A stretch of DNA of 19,241 nt from JAVWIF01 sp036639635 (GTDB lineage Bacteria; Bacillota_I; Bacilli_A; Erysipelotrichales; Erysipelotrichaceae). The first letter of the stretch is position 1, and each line of letters starts with the position of its first letter. The position numbers and the translations under genes were made by a program. Location of the stretch: assembly GCA_036639635.1 (NCBI GenBank), contig JAVWIF010000032.1, positions 1 through 19,241 of the forward strand. The letters run 5' to 3'. This document shows, in pieces, positions 1-7,583 of this stretch. The notes under the pieces were generated by a model. It saw nothing but the letters and a program-made list of their open reading frames with translations, searched no databases and was not told the DNA's origin.

Positions 1-81
1 GTGGCGAAATCGGCAGACGCAACGGACTTAAAATCCGTTGGGAGCAATCCCGTGAGGGTTCAAGTCCCTCCGTCCCCACCA
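1..81 (+). tRNA. tRNA-Leu (anticodon UAA), 5' end cut off by the window
   Basis: The window opens at about base 7 of the tRNA, so roughly six acceptor bases are missing. The D-arm, an anticodon stem ACGGA/TCCGT with loop CTTAAAA (anticodon TAA), a variable arm long enough for a class II tRNA, a T-arm GAGGG-TTCAAGT-CCCTC, and the 3' acceptor strand CGTCCCC followed by A and an encoded CCA are all visible. The long variable arm and TAA anticodon identify leucine. It is probably the last gene of a tRNA cluster, because a terminator follows at once. Confidence 0.95.
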
Positions 82-92
82 TCGTAAGAAGT

Positions 93-125
93 ACTTCCTA
101 AGATTGATCTTAGGAAGTTTTTTTT
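93..125 (+). terminator. Intrinsic terminator after the tRNA-Leu gene
   Basis: A perfect 11-bp hairpin (ACTTCCTAAGA / TCTTAGGAAGT, loop TTGA) is followed by a run of about nine T. It ends the tRNA transcription unit, so the nrd genes downstream need their own promoter. Confidence 0.93.
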
Positions 126-231
126 ATCATTAAGACCATCTTTAGAGCTAAATATTGCATATTTAAAGCCTTCATCATTTAAATTTTATAATGTTCATAT
201 GATGTTTGATATACAGGATTAAGCAAGTCTT

Positions 232-245
232 TGTAAACGTTTACA
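232..245. promoter_or_regulatory. Candidate cre (CcpA-type) operator upstream of the nrd operon
   Basis: The 14 bases TGTAAACGTTTACA form a perfect palindrome and match every position of the Gram-positive catabolite-responsive element consensus TGWAARCGYTWNCW. The site lies about 40 bp before the predicted -35 element of the nrdG promoter. Another LacI-family regulator could use the same sequence. Regulation by carbon source is inferred, not shown. Confidence 0.55.
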
Positions 246-285
246 TACGTTTGAATATTTTCATAAATTTTCATTTGCAAAAAAG

Positions 286-314
286 TTGTACAGCCTCCTT
301 CTTTGTGATATTAT
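286..314 (+). promoter_or_regulatory. Predicted sigma-A promoter of the marR-nrdG / nrdD operon
   Basis: TTGTAC (286-291) and TATTAT (309-314) are separated by exactly 17 bases. The expected start of transcription, near 321, falls inside the palindrome at 320-339. Confidence 0.55.
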
Positions 315-319
315 AGAAT

Positions 320-339
320 ATAGTTGAATAGTCAACTAT
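320..339. promoter_or_regulatory. MarR-type operator palindrome over the nrd transcription start
   Basis: Two perfect 8-base arms, ATAGTTGA (320-327) and TCAACTAT (332-339), are separated by ATAG. The size and symmetry suit a dimeric winged-helix MarR protein. The site covers the predicted +1 and lies 15 bases before the start codon of a gene whose first domain is MarR-like, so negative autoregulation is the simple reading. No NrdR-like box was recognised nearby. Confidence 0.6.
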
Positions 340-353
340 CTAGGAGGACGTCC

Positions 354-1490
354 ATGGAAAGTAATAATTATCTATTTATGAATATTTCTATTCTCTATCG
401 CTGTGGTCAGAAATACTATGATAAACGACTTAGCAAATATGGAATTGGAGCAGGTCAAATGTCTTTTCTAATCATCATTTACGAAAATGAAGGAATTAGT
501 ATGCAAAGCATTGCCCTCAAAGGTAGCTTTGATAAAGGCACAATTACTAAAAGTATGCAAAAGCTCGAAGAATTAGGCTATGTGAATAGTGTCGCTAGCA
601 ATGATGATAAACGTGTCCGTTGTTTATATACAACTGATAAAGCAAAAGAAATCATCTCCGATATTTATTTAATACGTAGAGAATGGTGGGAACGTCTAAC
701 TAAAAACATGAGTGAACAAGAAGAGCAACAATTTGAAATAGGCTTAGATAAGTTTTGTGAAAATGCTCGTTTATACGAAGATGATGATGAACAACAAATT
801 AAGTTATTTGGCTTACAAAAACTTACCTTGTTAGATTATCCTGGTAAAATGGGAAGTACCATTTTTACAGGAGGTTGCAACTTCCGTTGTCCCTTCTGTC
901 AAAATTCCGATTTGGTATTCTTACCAGAAAACACATCAGAAATAAAAGAAGAAGAAATATTATCTTTCCTAAAAAAACGTTCTAATATCCTCGAAGGGGT
1001 TTGCATTAGTGGAGGAGAGCCCTTGCTAAATAAAGAATTAGAATCCTTTTTAAGAAAGATTAAATATTTAGGATATAGTATAAAGCTTGATACCAACGGT
1101 AGTAATCCAGAGAAGCTAAAGTATTTAATTGATGAAGGACTCATTGATTATGTTGCAATGGATGTAAAAAACAGTCGCGCTAAGTATGCGCAGACAATTG
1201 GTTTAACAACCATTGACTTAACGCCAATCGAACAAAGTATAAAATATTTATTAAGCAATCAAGTTCCTTATGAATTTCGTACCACCGTTGTAAAAGAGTT
1301 TCATGATGAAGAAAGCATAAAAGAATTAGGTATTTGGTTACAAGGCGCTAGCGCTTTATACTTACAAAATTTTGTAGATAGTGAAAACGTTATTCAAAAA
1401 GGTTTGCATGCCCACAGTGAAGAAGTACTGAAACACTTTGTTGAGATTGTAAAACCTTATATCGCAAATACAAATTTGCGAGGCATATAG
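354..1490 (+). CDS. nrdG: MarR-type regulator fused to anaerobic RNR activating protein (NrdG, radical SAM)
   Basis: A 378-residue protein. Residues about 1-145 are a MarR-like winged helix: a helical start, a helix-turn-helix region around 45-75 and a basic wing near 83-93. Residues about 150-375 are a NrdG2-type radical SAM activase: FGLQKLTLLDYPGK lead-in, Cys175-x3-Cys179-x2-Cys182 for the 4Fe-4S cluster and a GGEP SAM motif at 220-223. NrdG uses S-adenosylmethionine to place the glycyl radical on NrdD, the next gene, 16 bases downstream. The ATG at 354 is chosen because AGGAGG (342-347) precedes it by six bases; a TTG at 324 lies inside the operator. The activase part has no start codon of its own, so the fusion is real within this sequence. 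Operator binding by the N-terminal domain is inferred. Confidence 0.9.
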   Translation: MESNNYLFMNISILYRCGQKYYDKRLSKYGIGAGQMSFLIIIYENEGISMQSIALKGSFDKGTITKSMQKLEELGYVNSVASNDDKRVRCLYTTDKAKEIISDIYLIRREWWERLTKNMSEQEEQQFEIGLDKFCENARLYEDDDEQQIKLFGLQKLTLLDYPGKMGSTIFTGGCNFRCPFCQNSDLVFLPENTSEIKEEEILSFLKKRSNILEGVCISGGEPLLNKELESFLRKIKYLGYSIKLDTNGSNPEKLKYLIDEGLIDYVAMDVKNSRAKYAQTIGLTTIDLTPIEQSIKYLLSNQVPYEFRTTVVKEFHDEESIKELGIWLQGASALYLQNFVDSENVIQKGLHAHSEEVLKHFVEIVKPYIANTNLRGI

Positions 1491-1506
1491 AAAAGGAGAA
1501 ATTTTT

Positions 1507-3894
1507 ATGTATGATGTAATTAAAAGAAATGGAAAAGAAAAGGAATTTGATATTTCAAAGATTAGTGTCGCTATCACGCAGGCATTTGAAGCTGTACAGC
1601 GTCAATTTCATCCATCAGTAATTGATATGTTAGCACTTCGTGTTACCTCTGATTTCGAACCTAAAATCAAGAATAATAAGATACAAGTAGAGGACATCCA
1701 AGATAGTGTTGAAGCGGTTCTTATTCAATCTGGTTATAGTGATGTTGCCAAAGCTTATATTTTGTATCGTAAACAACGGGAAAAAATCCGTAATATGAAA
1801 TCTACCATCCTTGACTATAAAGATTTGGTAGACTCTTATGTAAAAGCAACAGATTGGCGTGTAAAAGAGAATTCTACTGTTACCTATTCTGTTGGTGGAT
1901 TAATTTTAAACAATAGTGGAGCAATCACAGCAAACTACTGGTTGTCTGAAATATATGATGAAGAGATTGCCAATGCCCATCGTAATGGAGAACTTCATAT
2001 TCACGACTTAAGTATGTTAACTGGTTACTGTGCTGGTTGGTCTTTAAAACAATTGATACAAGAAGGTCTTGGTGGCGTTGTTGGTAAGATTACTTCTAAA
2101 CCCGCTACCCATTTAGCAACATTATGTAATCAAATGGTAAACTTTTTAGGAATCATGCAAAATGAATGGGCTGGTGCACAAGCATTTTCTTCATTCGATA
2201 CATACTTGGCACCATTCATTAAAGTAGATAACCTAAGTTATGACCAGACTAAAAAAGCAATAGAGTCTTTTATTTATGGTGTCAACACGCCAAGCCGTTG
2301 GGGTACACAAGCCCCTTTCTCTAATATCACTTTAGATTGGACAGTGCCAAATGACTTAGCAGAATTAAACTGTTTAATTGGTGGAAAAGAAGTAGACTTC
2401 AAATACAAAGACTGTAAAAAAGAAATGGATATGATTAACAAAGCCTTTATTGAAATCATGATTGAAGGCGATGCAAATGGTCGCGGATTCCAATATCCAA
2501 TTCCAACGTACTCCATTACAAAAGACTTTGATTGGTCAGATACTGAAAATAACCGTTTATTATTTGAAATGACTTCCAAATATGGTACTCCTTACTTCTC
2601 TAACTATGTAAATAGTGATATGGAGCCAAGTGATGTACGTAGTATGTGTTGTCGTTTACGTTTAGACTTACGTGAATTGCGAAGAAAATCTGGTGGTTTC
2701 TTCGGAAGTGGAGAAAGTACTGGATCAGTTGGAGTGGTTACTATCAACTTACCTAGAATTGCTTATTTAGCAAGCGATCGTAATGATTTTTATAAACGTC
2801 TTGATCGTTTAATGGATGTTTCTGCGCGTTCTCTTAAAACAAAACGTACAGTCATAACAAAACTATTACAAGAAGGTTTGTATCCATATACAAAACGTTA
2901 CCTTGGTTCTTTTGAAAACCATTTCTCAACAATTGGTTTAATTGGGATGAATGAAGTTGGATTAAATGCAAACTGGATAGGCGAAGATTTAACAAGTGAA
3001 AAAACACAAGCCTTTGCTAAAGAAGTATTAAATCATATGCGTGAGCGTCTTGTTATTTATCAAGAAGAATATGGGGATTTATACAACTTAGAAGCAACTC
3101 CTGCAGAATCAACAACCTATCGTTTAGCAAAACATGACAAACAAGACTTCCCAGATATTATTACCGCTACACAAAATGACAATGACCCTTATTATACAAA
3201 TAGTTCCCATTTGCCAGTTGGTTATACAGAAGATATATTTGATGCTCTAGACGTACAAGATCAACTACAAACCCTATATACATCAGGAACCGTATTTCAC
3301 GCTTTCTTAGGTGAAAAACTACCAGATTGGAAGTCTGCTGCTTCCCTAGTGCATAAAATTGCAGATCATTATAAATTACCATATTACACTCTATCTCCAA
3401 CTTACTCTATTTGTAAAAACCATGGTTATTTAACAGGTGAACAAAGTGCTTGTCCTATCTGTGGACAAGGAACAGAAGTTTGGAGTAGAATTACTGGATA
3501 CTATCGTCCTGTACAAAACTGGAACGAAGGAAAAGCGCAAGAATATAAGGAGCGTAAAGAATACGATATTGGACATTCTATTTTAAAAGGTAAAGAAGCT
3601 TTACCAAAAGAAAAACCTGTTGAAGCTATTCATAAAGTAAATGTAGTAGACAATGAAGGCACACTTATGTTATTTACAACTAAGACATGCCCTAATTGTA
3701 AAATTGCAGGTACTTGGTTACAAAACGCAGGGTTTGAGTATGATAAAATTGATGCTGAAGAAAATGTCGCTTTAACAAAAAAATATGCGATCTTACAAGC
3801 TCCTACATTAGTTGTTTGTAAAAAAGATGGCTGTGAAACATATTCAAATGCTAGTAATATTCGTAAATATATTGAATCAGTTCAGAAAGCATAA
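1507..3894 (+). CDS. nrdD: Anaerobic (class III) ribonucleoside-triphosphate reductase with C-terminal thioredoxin-like domain
   Basis: This 795-residue oxygen-sensitive glycyl radical enzyme reduces ribonucleotides to deoxynucleotides. In order: an ATP-cone allosteric domain (about 3-95); the reductase barrel with HIHD (164-167) and Cys175 in TGYCAGWSL, a likely active-site cysteine; a metal-binding ribbon with Cys636, His639, Cys649 and Cys652; and the glycyl radical loop RITGYYRPVQNW with Gly664. Residues about 710-795 are an added thioredoxin/glutaredoxin-like fold with a CPNC pair (Cys728, Cys731) and an AP-T cis-proline motif near 765-767. Some class III enzymes are known to take electrons from thioredoxin-like proteins instead of formate, so this tail may be the built-in reductant; that is inferred. 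AAGGAG precedes the ATG. The gene is the second of the operon, after its activase. Confidence 0.95.
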   Translation: MYDVIKRNGKEKEFDISKISVAITQAFEAVQRQFHPSVIDMLALRVTSDFEPKIKNNKIQVEDIQDSVEAVLIQSGYSDVAKAYILYRKQREKIRNMKSTILDYKDLVDSYVKATDWRVKENSTVTYSVGGLILNNSGAITANYWLSEIYDEEIANAHRNGELHIHDLSMLTGYCAGWSLKQLIQEGLGGVVGKITSKPATHLATLCNQMVNFLGIMQNEWAGAQAFSSFDTYLAPFIKVDNLSYDQTKKAIESFIYGVNTPSRWGTQAPFSNITLDWTVPNDLAELNCLIGGKEVDFKYKDCKKEMDMINKAFIEIMIEGDANGRGFQYPIPTYSITKDFDWSDTENNRLLFEMTSKYGTPYFSNYVNSDMEPSDVRSMCCRLRLDLRELRRKSGGFFGSGESTGSVGVVTINLPRIAYLASDRNDFYKRLDRLMDVSARSLKTKRTVITKLLQEGLYPYTKRYLGSFENHFSTIGLIGMNEVGLNANWIGEDLTSEKTQAFAKEVLNHMRERLVIYQEEYGDLYNLEATPAESTTYRLAKHDKQDFPDIITATQNDNDPYYTNSSHLPVGYTEDIFDALDVQDQLQTLYTSGTVFHAFLGEKLPDWKSAASLVHKIADHYKLPYYTLSPTYSICKNHGYLTGEQSACPICGQGTEVWSRITGYYRPVQNWNEGKAQEYKERKEYDIGHSILKGKEALPKEKPVEAIHKVNVVDNEGTLMLFTTKTCPNCKIAGTWLQNAGFEYDKIDAEENVALTKKYAILQAPTLVVCKKDGCETYSNASNIRKYIESVQKA

Positions 3895-3900
3895 ATACGT

Positions 3901-3934
3901 AAGCAAGTGGAATTAGTACACTTGCTTTTCATTT
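3901..3934 (+). terminator. Probable intrinsic terminator after nrdD
   Basis: A 9-bp perfect stem (AAGCAAGTG / CACTTGCTT, nine-base loop) starts six bases after the nrdD stop. The T-rich tail (TTTTCATTTC) is interrupted, so termination may be incomplete and some reading into the next gene is possible. Confidence 0.65.
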
Positions 3935-3936
3935 CA

Positions 3937-3945
3937 TGTTATAAT
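3937..3945 (+). promoter_or_regulatory. Extended -10 promoter for the C_GCAxxG_C_C gene
   Basis: TGTTATAAT is a perfect TGnTATAAT extended -10. No good -35 hexamer is seen, which extended -10 promoters tolerate. The predicted start near 3952 leaves a short leader holding GGGAGG. Confidence 0.5.
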
Positions 3946-3972
3946 ATTACCATCTTATTGGGAGGTCTTATC

Positions 3973-4383
3973 ATGTTACGTGAATGTGCTGTAAAGTATT
4001 ATCGTCAAGGTTTTAATTGCGCAGAAAGTATCCTTCGTGCTGGGAATGAAGTATATGATTTAAAGTTACAGAATAAAGACATGATCATGGTTGCTGGTTT
4101 TGGCGGTGGTCTTATGATTGGAGATGTATGTGGTGCCTTAATTGGAAGCATCGCTGTACTCTCTAGTAAATACGTTGAAAGTAAAGCCCATGACTGTGAC
4201 TTTCTACGTCCGCTTACACAGAAGATGGTCATAGCTTTTCAAAAACGTATGGGGTCACGTGTTTGTGCACAAATTAAACCAAAATTACATACTCCTGAAT
4301 TAAAATGTGAAAATAGCGTAGCTGTTGCTGCGGAAGTATTAGAAGAAGTCATATTAGAATGGGAAGAATCAACAGCCAAGTAA
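3973..4383 (+). CDS. C_GCAxxG_C_C family (putative redox-active) protein
   Basis: A 136-residue soluble protein of the cysteine-rich family named after its C-GCAxxG-C-C pattern. Visible landmarks are Cys16 (GFNCAES), a glycine-rich stretch GFGGG at 42-46, Cys53 in GDVCGALIG, and later Cys75, Cys98 and Cys112. The family is often found in anaerobes and is presumed to handle redox chemistry or a metal cofactor, but no reaction is established. GGGAGG at 3959-3964 supports the ATG at 3973; an earlier in-frame start near 3907 would begin inside the nrdD terminator and is rejected. The position after the anaerobic RNR genes suggests expression without oxygen, although it has its own promoter. Confidence 0.85.
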   Translation: MLRECAVKYYRQGFNCAESILRAGNEVYDLKLQNKDMIMVAGFGGGLMIGDVCGALIGSIAVLSSKYVESKAHDCDFLRPLTQKMVIAFQKRMGSRVCAQIKPKLHTPELKCENSVAVAAEVLEEVILEWEESTAK

Positions 4384-4400
4384 TCTTTGGCTGTTTTCTT
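4371..4400 (+). terminator. Intrinsic terminator after the C_GCAxxG_C_C gene
   Basis: A 9-bp stem AACAGCCAA / TTGGCTGTT with a seven-base loop is followed by TTTTCTTT. The stop codon TAA (4381-4383) sits in the loop. It also lies at the tail of the convergent yunB gene. Confidence 0.8.
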
Positions 4401-5083
4401 TAGCTTGATCCTCTTGTTGTGTATGGTACGAATGCCGGTATTTTTCCATTTACGACTTGTATAACGAGTGGAATTTCATTGGTACATTTCATTGGGGTGA
4501 TATTTAAAAAAGTAATTGCTTGTGCCTCTACTACGATTGCTAATGATATTTTAATCATCGTACTATTCATTCCATAAGGTTCACATGTTGTTTTTATTTC
4601 ACCTACTACATCATTTAAAAGTTTCATCCGTACGTTAAGTTTGGGACCTTTGTTATATAAAAAAAATAGATGTGTAAAATATCCGAGTGGAACTTGATAT
4701 ACTATACCATCTTTATAAAACACTTCTTCTAGTGTTGGATCTTTATTTCCTTCTTGAGCAGCCAAAAGCGAAGCATCAATTGTCTTTAATGAGGTGTGCA
4801 AAATATTGTTTAATTGATTTGAATTATAAGAAATGCTTAATATTTCTCCTTGTGCATCTTGTTTCATACTCATCAGATCTTCTTCATTATAAGAAATACT
4901 AGATAGCACTTCTTTGACTACTTTATTAATAGCAACACTTGTATGTTGTTTAGCTAATGCGTTCAATTGTGGTTCCATTGATTGATTAAAAGAATGCGAC
5001 ATCCCAAATAATATCAATACAACCAAAGTGATGATAATCATCATCTTACTTCTTTTATACTTTTTAATCTTTGTTATTTTCAC
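4400..5083 (-). CDS. yunB: Sporulation protein YunB
   Basis: A 227-residue protein with a basic start (KITKIKKYKRSK), one membrane segment at about 14-31 and a long extracytoplasmic part. The body has features of YunB: an early stretch about variable AIN and SISYNEEDL, a central VPLGYFTHLFFLYNKGPK segment, and a late ending VVNGKIPAFVP. In Bacillus subtilis yunB is transcribed by sigma-E in the mother cell and is needed for proper spore formation; its biochemical job is unknown. It starts with GTG at 5083 and overlaps the end of yunC by 20 bases, so translation is probably coupled. The Shine-Dalgarno is weak (AGAGG, far upstream); an internal ATG at codon 14 would remove the basic tail and is less likely. 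The neighbour is YunC, as in Bacillus. Confidence 0.82.
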   Translation of the reverse strand: MKITKIKKYKRSKMMIIITLVVLILFGMSHSFNQSMEPQLNALAKQHTSVAINKVVKEVLSSISYNEEDLMSMKQDAQGEILSISYNSNQLNNILHTSLKTIDASLLAAQEGNKDPTLEEVFYKDGIVYQVPLGYFTHLFFLYNKGPKLNVRMKLLNDVVGEIKTTCEPYGMNSTMIKISLAIVVEAQAITFLNITPMKCTNEIPLVIQVVNGKIPAFVPYTTRGSS

Positions 5084-5372
5084 AAAGTATCAGCGCCTCT
5101 TTTGCACACATGCCACGTTTTACTCCTTTTGCTTTTGCTATCTCATTGCATTCCATAACCCCGCTTGCGAGTAGTCCTTCAAATCCAAAAGTATACTCAC
5201 ATAAAATAACTGCTACTTTCTTTTCAAAGTGTTCAAAGTAATCCTTAGCAAAATTGTTTTGTGCTAGAATTGAACGAGTGGACATAATAAAGTGAATTGG
5301 ATATTGTGGAAGGTTTAAATATACCCCAATAAAATCATGATGATCAATACAAATGTTTTCAACTTGAACCAT
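5064..5372 (-). CDS. yunC: DUF1805 protein, YunC-like
   Basis: A 102-residue small cytosolic protein of the DUF1805 family. The ending AKAKGVKRGMCAKEALILC matches the family pattern (A...GI..GM...EAL), and the start has the FIGVYLNLP strand seen in YunC. The function is unknown. The ATG at 5372 is preferred over a TTG one codon earlier; AGGAGGGG precedes it. In Bacillus subtilis yunC is next to yunB, and here it is the first gene of a two-gene unit overlapping yunB by 20 bases. A sigma-E-like promoter lies just upstream. Confidence 0.8.
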   Translation of the reverse strand: MVQVENICIDHHDFIGVYLNLPQYPIHFIMSTRSILAQNNFAKDYFEHFEKKVAVILCEYTFGFEGLLASGVMECNEIAKAKGVKRGMCAKEALILCENNKD

Positions 5373-5391
5373 CAAACCCCTCCTGTACTAT

Positions 5392-5420
5392 ATCCTATGA
5401 CAGAGCAAATAAAAATATGG
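5392..5420 (-). promoter_or_regulatory. Candidate sigma-E promoter for yunC-yunB
   Basis: On the minus strand CCATATT (5420-5414) and CATAGGAT (5399-5392) are 14 bases apart. This fits the Bacillus sigma-E pattern KMATATT-N13/15-CATACAMT with one mismatch in the -35 and two in the -10. The -35 element overlaps the ktrA terminator. The predicted start lies directly before the yunC ribosome site, so the leader would be very short. Confidence 0.4.
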
Positions 5421-5438
5421 TTTTTCAACCATATTTTT
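5411..5438 (-). terminator. Intrinsic terminator after ktrA
   Basis: A perfect 12-bp hairpin (AAAAATATGGTT / AACCATATTTTT, four-base loop) begins at the ktrA stop codon. On the minus strand it is followed by TTTTTATTT. It separates the ktr operon from yunC-yunB. Confidence 0.85.
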
Positions 5439-6112
5439 TACTTATCAAGATCGTCTAGCTTTTCTAGAGAATGACTATTAGAAATCACTAACAAATGATC
5501 AAATTCTTTAATAACATATTCTGCTTCAGGGCAAATATTCAAAGCTTCTTCATCAACTGAACGAATAGCGACAACATTCATTCCTAATTTTCGACGTAAG
5601 TCTAAATCAATTAATGTTTTATTAACCCAAGATTTAGGAGAAGGTATTTCTATCACACTATAGTCTTTATCCAAGTCAATAATATCAATGATATTTTTAC
5701 CTAGTACACTTTTCGCCACTTGTTCTCCCATGTCTTTTTCAGGACGTACAACTTTGTTTGCGCCTAGTTCTGTAAAGATTTGCATGTATCTCTTGTTTTT
5801 TGCTTTCGCAACAATATAAGGAACGCCTAACTCTTTTAAGTTAATGATTCCCATAACGCTTTCTTCTAAATGACTCCCCATGCTCATAACTGCAATATCA
5901 CAGTCTTGAATGCCAGCAGCACGTAATTGTTCTATATCTGTTATATCACATTGTAATGCTTGTGTAACAATGTCGGCCATGCGATTTACACACTTTGGAT
6001 CATTATCTAAAGCAATTACTTCACAGTCATGTTGACTCAATGTTTTCGCAACTGTAGAACCAAAGATTCCCAATCCCAATACAACGTATTGTCTATTTAA
6101 TTTCTTTTTCAT
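5438..6112 (-). CDS. ktrA: Potassium uptake regulatory subunit KtrA/KtrC (RCK domain)
   Basis: A 224-residue cytosolic subunit that gates the KtrB channel in response to bound nucleotide. Residues about 8-130 form a TrkA-N/RCK Rossmann fold with GLGIFG (Gly13, Gly15, Gly18) and an acidic residue, Asp36, at the end of the second strand. Residues about 135-220 are a TrkA-C domain, which in this family can bind cyclic di-AMP. The length matches Bacillus KtrC (about 220 residues). It starts nine bases after the ktrB stop, so the pair is an operon. Whether it is a KtrA or KtrC ortholog cannot be told from the sequence alone. Confidence 0.93.
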   Translation of the reverse strand: MKKKLNRQYVVLGLGIFGSTVAKTLSQHDCEVIALDNDPKCVNRMADIVTQALQCDITDIEQLRAAGIQDCDIAVMSMGSHLEESVMGIINLKELGVPYIVAKAKNKRYMQIFTELGANKVVRPEKDMGEQVAKSVLGKNIIDIIDLDKDYSVIEIPSPKSWVNKTLIDLDLRRKLGMNVVAIRSVDEEALNICPEAEYVIKEFDHLLVISNSHSLEKLDDLDK

Positions 6113-6121
6113 ATGTTCTCC

Positions 6122-7516
6122 TTACCCTACGATTATATTTCCGTCTGGATATGTTAATTTATTACTTGGTTTATTAAACTTCGGACGCATCAATGATAGA
6201 ATCAATGTCGATATACCAATACGCCCTATATACATTAAGAGGATAATTATAATCTTACCAGCTACACCTAGTGCACTTGTAATACCTAAACTAGAACCAA
6301 CTGTTGCCATTGCACTGACTGCTTCAAAACACAGTTTTATGAAGTCTTGTTGTTCAAAGATACATAATAAGAAAATTCCTGTGAATAAGGTAACTAAATT
6401 TATAAAGAAGATGCCCATAGCACGTATAACAACACCATTTTCAATGGTTCTTTTAAATGCTGTTGTGTGTTCTTTTCCTCTTAACATGCAGATGATATAA
6501 ATAACTAGAACCGCAAATGTAGTTGTTTTAATACCACCAGCGGTACCTCCAGGCGATCCACCGATAAACATCAGAATCATCATTACAAGTGAAGTAGCAG
6601 GGTTTAAACCTGCATAATCAATACTTGTAAAGCCTGCCGTACGTAATGCGATAGATTCAAACATAGCTGACATGAATTTTTCTGGAATACTAAATCCTCC
6701 CATCGTTTTAGGATTTCCAAACTCAAGAAACATAATCATAAGCCCTGGAATCACAATTAAACAAGTGGTCACTAATAATACAATTTTTGTATGTAATGAT
6801 AACATATGTTTGAATCTCTTAAATGTTATTTTTCTTCTAATAAGTGGTCCTATCTTATCACGGATATCAAACCAAACAGCAAAACCTATACCACCTAAAA
6901 TAATTAAAGCCATAATCGTAATACACATGAGTGGGTCATGAACATAGCCTTGTAGACTAATCGTACCCAATGTATCAAAGCCCGCATTACAGAAGGCTGA
7001 TATTGCAAAGAAGATTGACTTAAATCCACCATCTATTAAGCCATACTCTGGAATCATTCGAATGGAAATTAAAATAGCTCCAATTGTTTCAAAAAATAAT
7101 GTATAGTACAAGATATCTAATAAGAACTTCCTCATATTAATTACATAGTCTTGATTCAGCATCTCTTTCATTGCTATTTTTTCATTTACCGACAATCTGT
7201 TTCTTATAATCAATAAGAAGATTGCCATAAAGGTCATTAATCCTAATCCACCAACCTGTATTAATAGCATCATTACCGTTTGCCCAAACCAGTTAAAGCG
7301 TGAAGATATATCAATAACTGTTAGTCCAGTCACACACGTTGCACTAGTTGCACTAAATAGTGCATCCAAAGGATTTAAAAAACCTCCATCCGTATTTGAA
7401 ATGGGGAGCGTTAACAAAAGTGTTCCTGTCAAGATGACCAACAAGAAACTCGATGCAATTTTTTGTGCCGGTGACATTTTTTTAAATCCTAACACCGAAT
7501 GAACAAAATTTACCAT
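6122..7516 (-). CDS. ktrB: Potassium transporter membrane subunit KtrB/KtrD
   Basis: A 464-residue Trk/Ktr-type K+ (often Na+-stimulated) transporter with four membrane-pore-membrane repeats. Each pore loop shows its selectivity-filter glycine: SATCVTG (Gly64), AFCNAGF (Gly179), LRTAGF (Gly295) and MATVGSS (Gly407). The flexible intramembrane loop of the third repeat is clear in GGSPGGTAGG (319-328), and the C-terminus LTYPDGNIIVG is typical. The ATG at 7516 follows an in-frame stop; its ribosome site is weak (AGGAT close by, or AAGG further up). An internal ATG at codon 14, with AGGAT at better spacing, is a possible alternative start. It forms an operon with ktrA. Confidence 0.93.
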   Translation of the reverse strand: MVNFVHSVLGFKKMSPAQKIASSFLLVILTGTLLLTLPISNTDGGFLNPLDALFSATSATCVTGLTVIDISSRFNWFGQTVMMLLIQVGGLGLMTFMAIFLLIIRNRLSVNEKIAMKEMLNQDYVINMRKFLLDILYYTLFFETIGAILISIRMIPEYGLIDGGFKSIFFAISAFCNAGFDTLGTISLQGYVHDPLMCITIMALIILGGIGFAVWFDIRDKIGPLIRRKITFKRFKHMLSLHTKIVLLVTTCLIVIPGLMIMFLEFGNPKTMGGFSIPEKFMSAMFESIALRTAGFTSIDYAGLNPATSLVMMILMFIGGSPGGTAGGIKTTTFAVLVIYIICMLRGKEHTTAFKRTIENGVVIRAMGIFFINLVTLFTGIFLLCIFEQQDFIKLCFEAVSAMATVGSSLGITSALGVAGKIIIILLMYIGRIGISTLILSLMRPKFNKPSNKLTYPDGNIIVG

Positions 7517-7583
7517 ATCCTAATCATGACCTTCTTTTCCCTAATATTTCTTATATGTTATCATATTTACGCTTTATTTATAC

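Noticed and set aside
83..200. A minus-strand open frame (NDEGFKYAIFSSKDGLN) next to the tRNA gene
   Set aside because: It has no start codon or ribosome site and runs through the tRNA terminator and into the tRNA. It could be chance, and no integrase or attachment repeat was found to suggest an element.
324..353. An in-frame TTG that would lengthen the MarR-NrdG protein by ten residues
   Set aside because: It lies inside the operator palindrome and near the predicted +1, and has no ribosome site. The ATG at 354 has AGGAGG at good spacing.
3907..3972. An N-terminal extension of the C_GCAxxG_C_C protein
   Set aside because: It overlaps the nrdD terminator and the gene's own promoter. GGGAGG supports the ATG at 3973.
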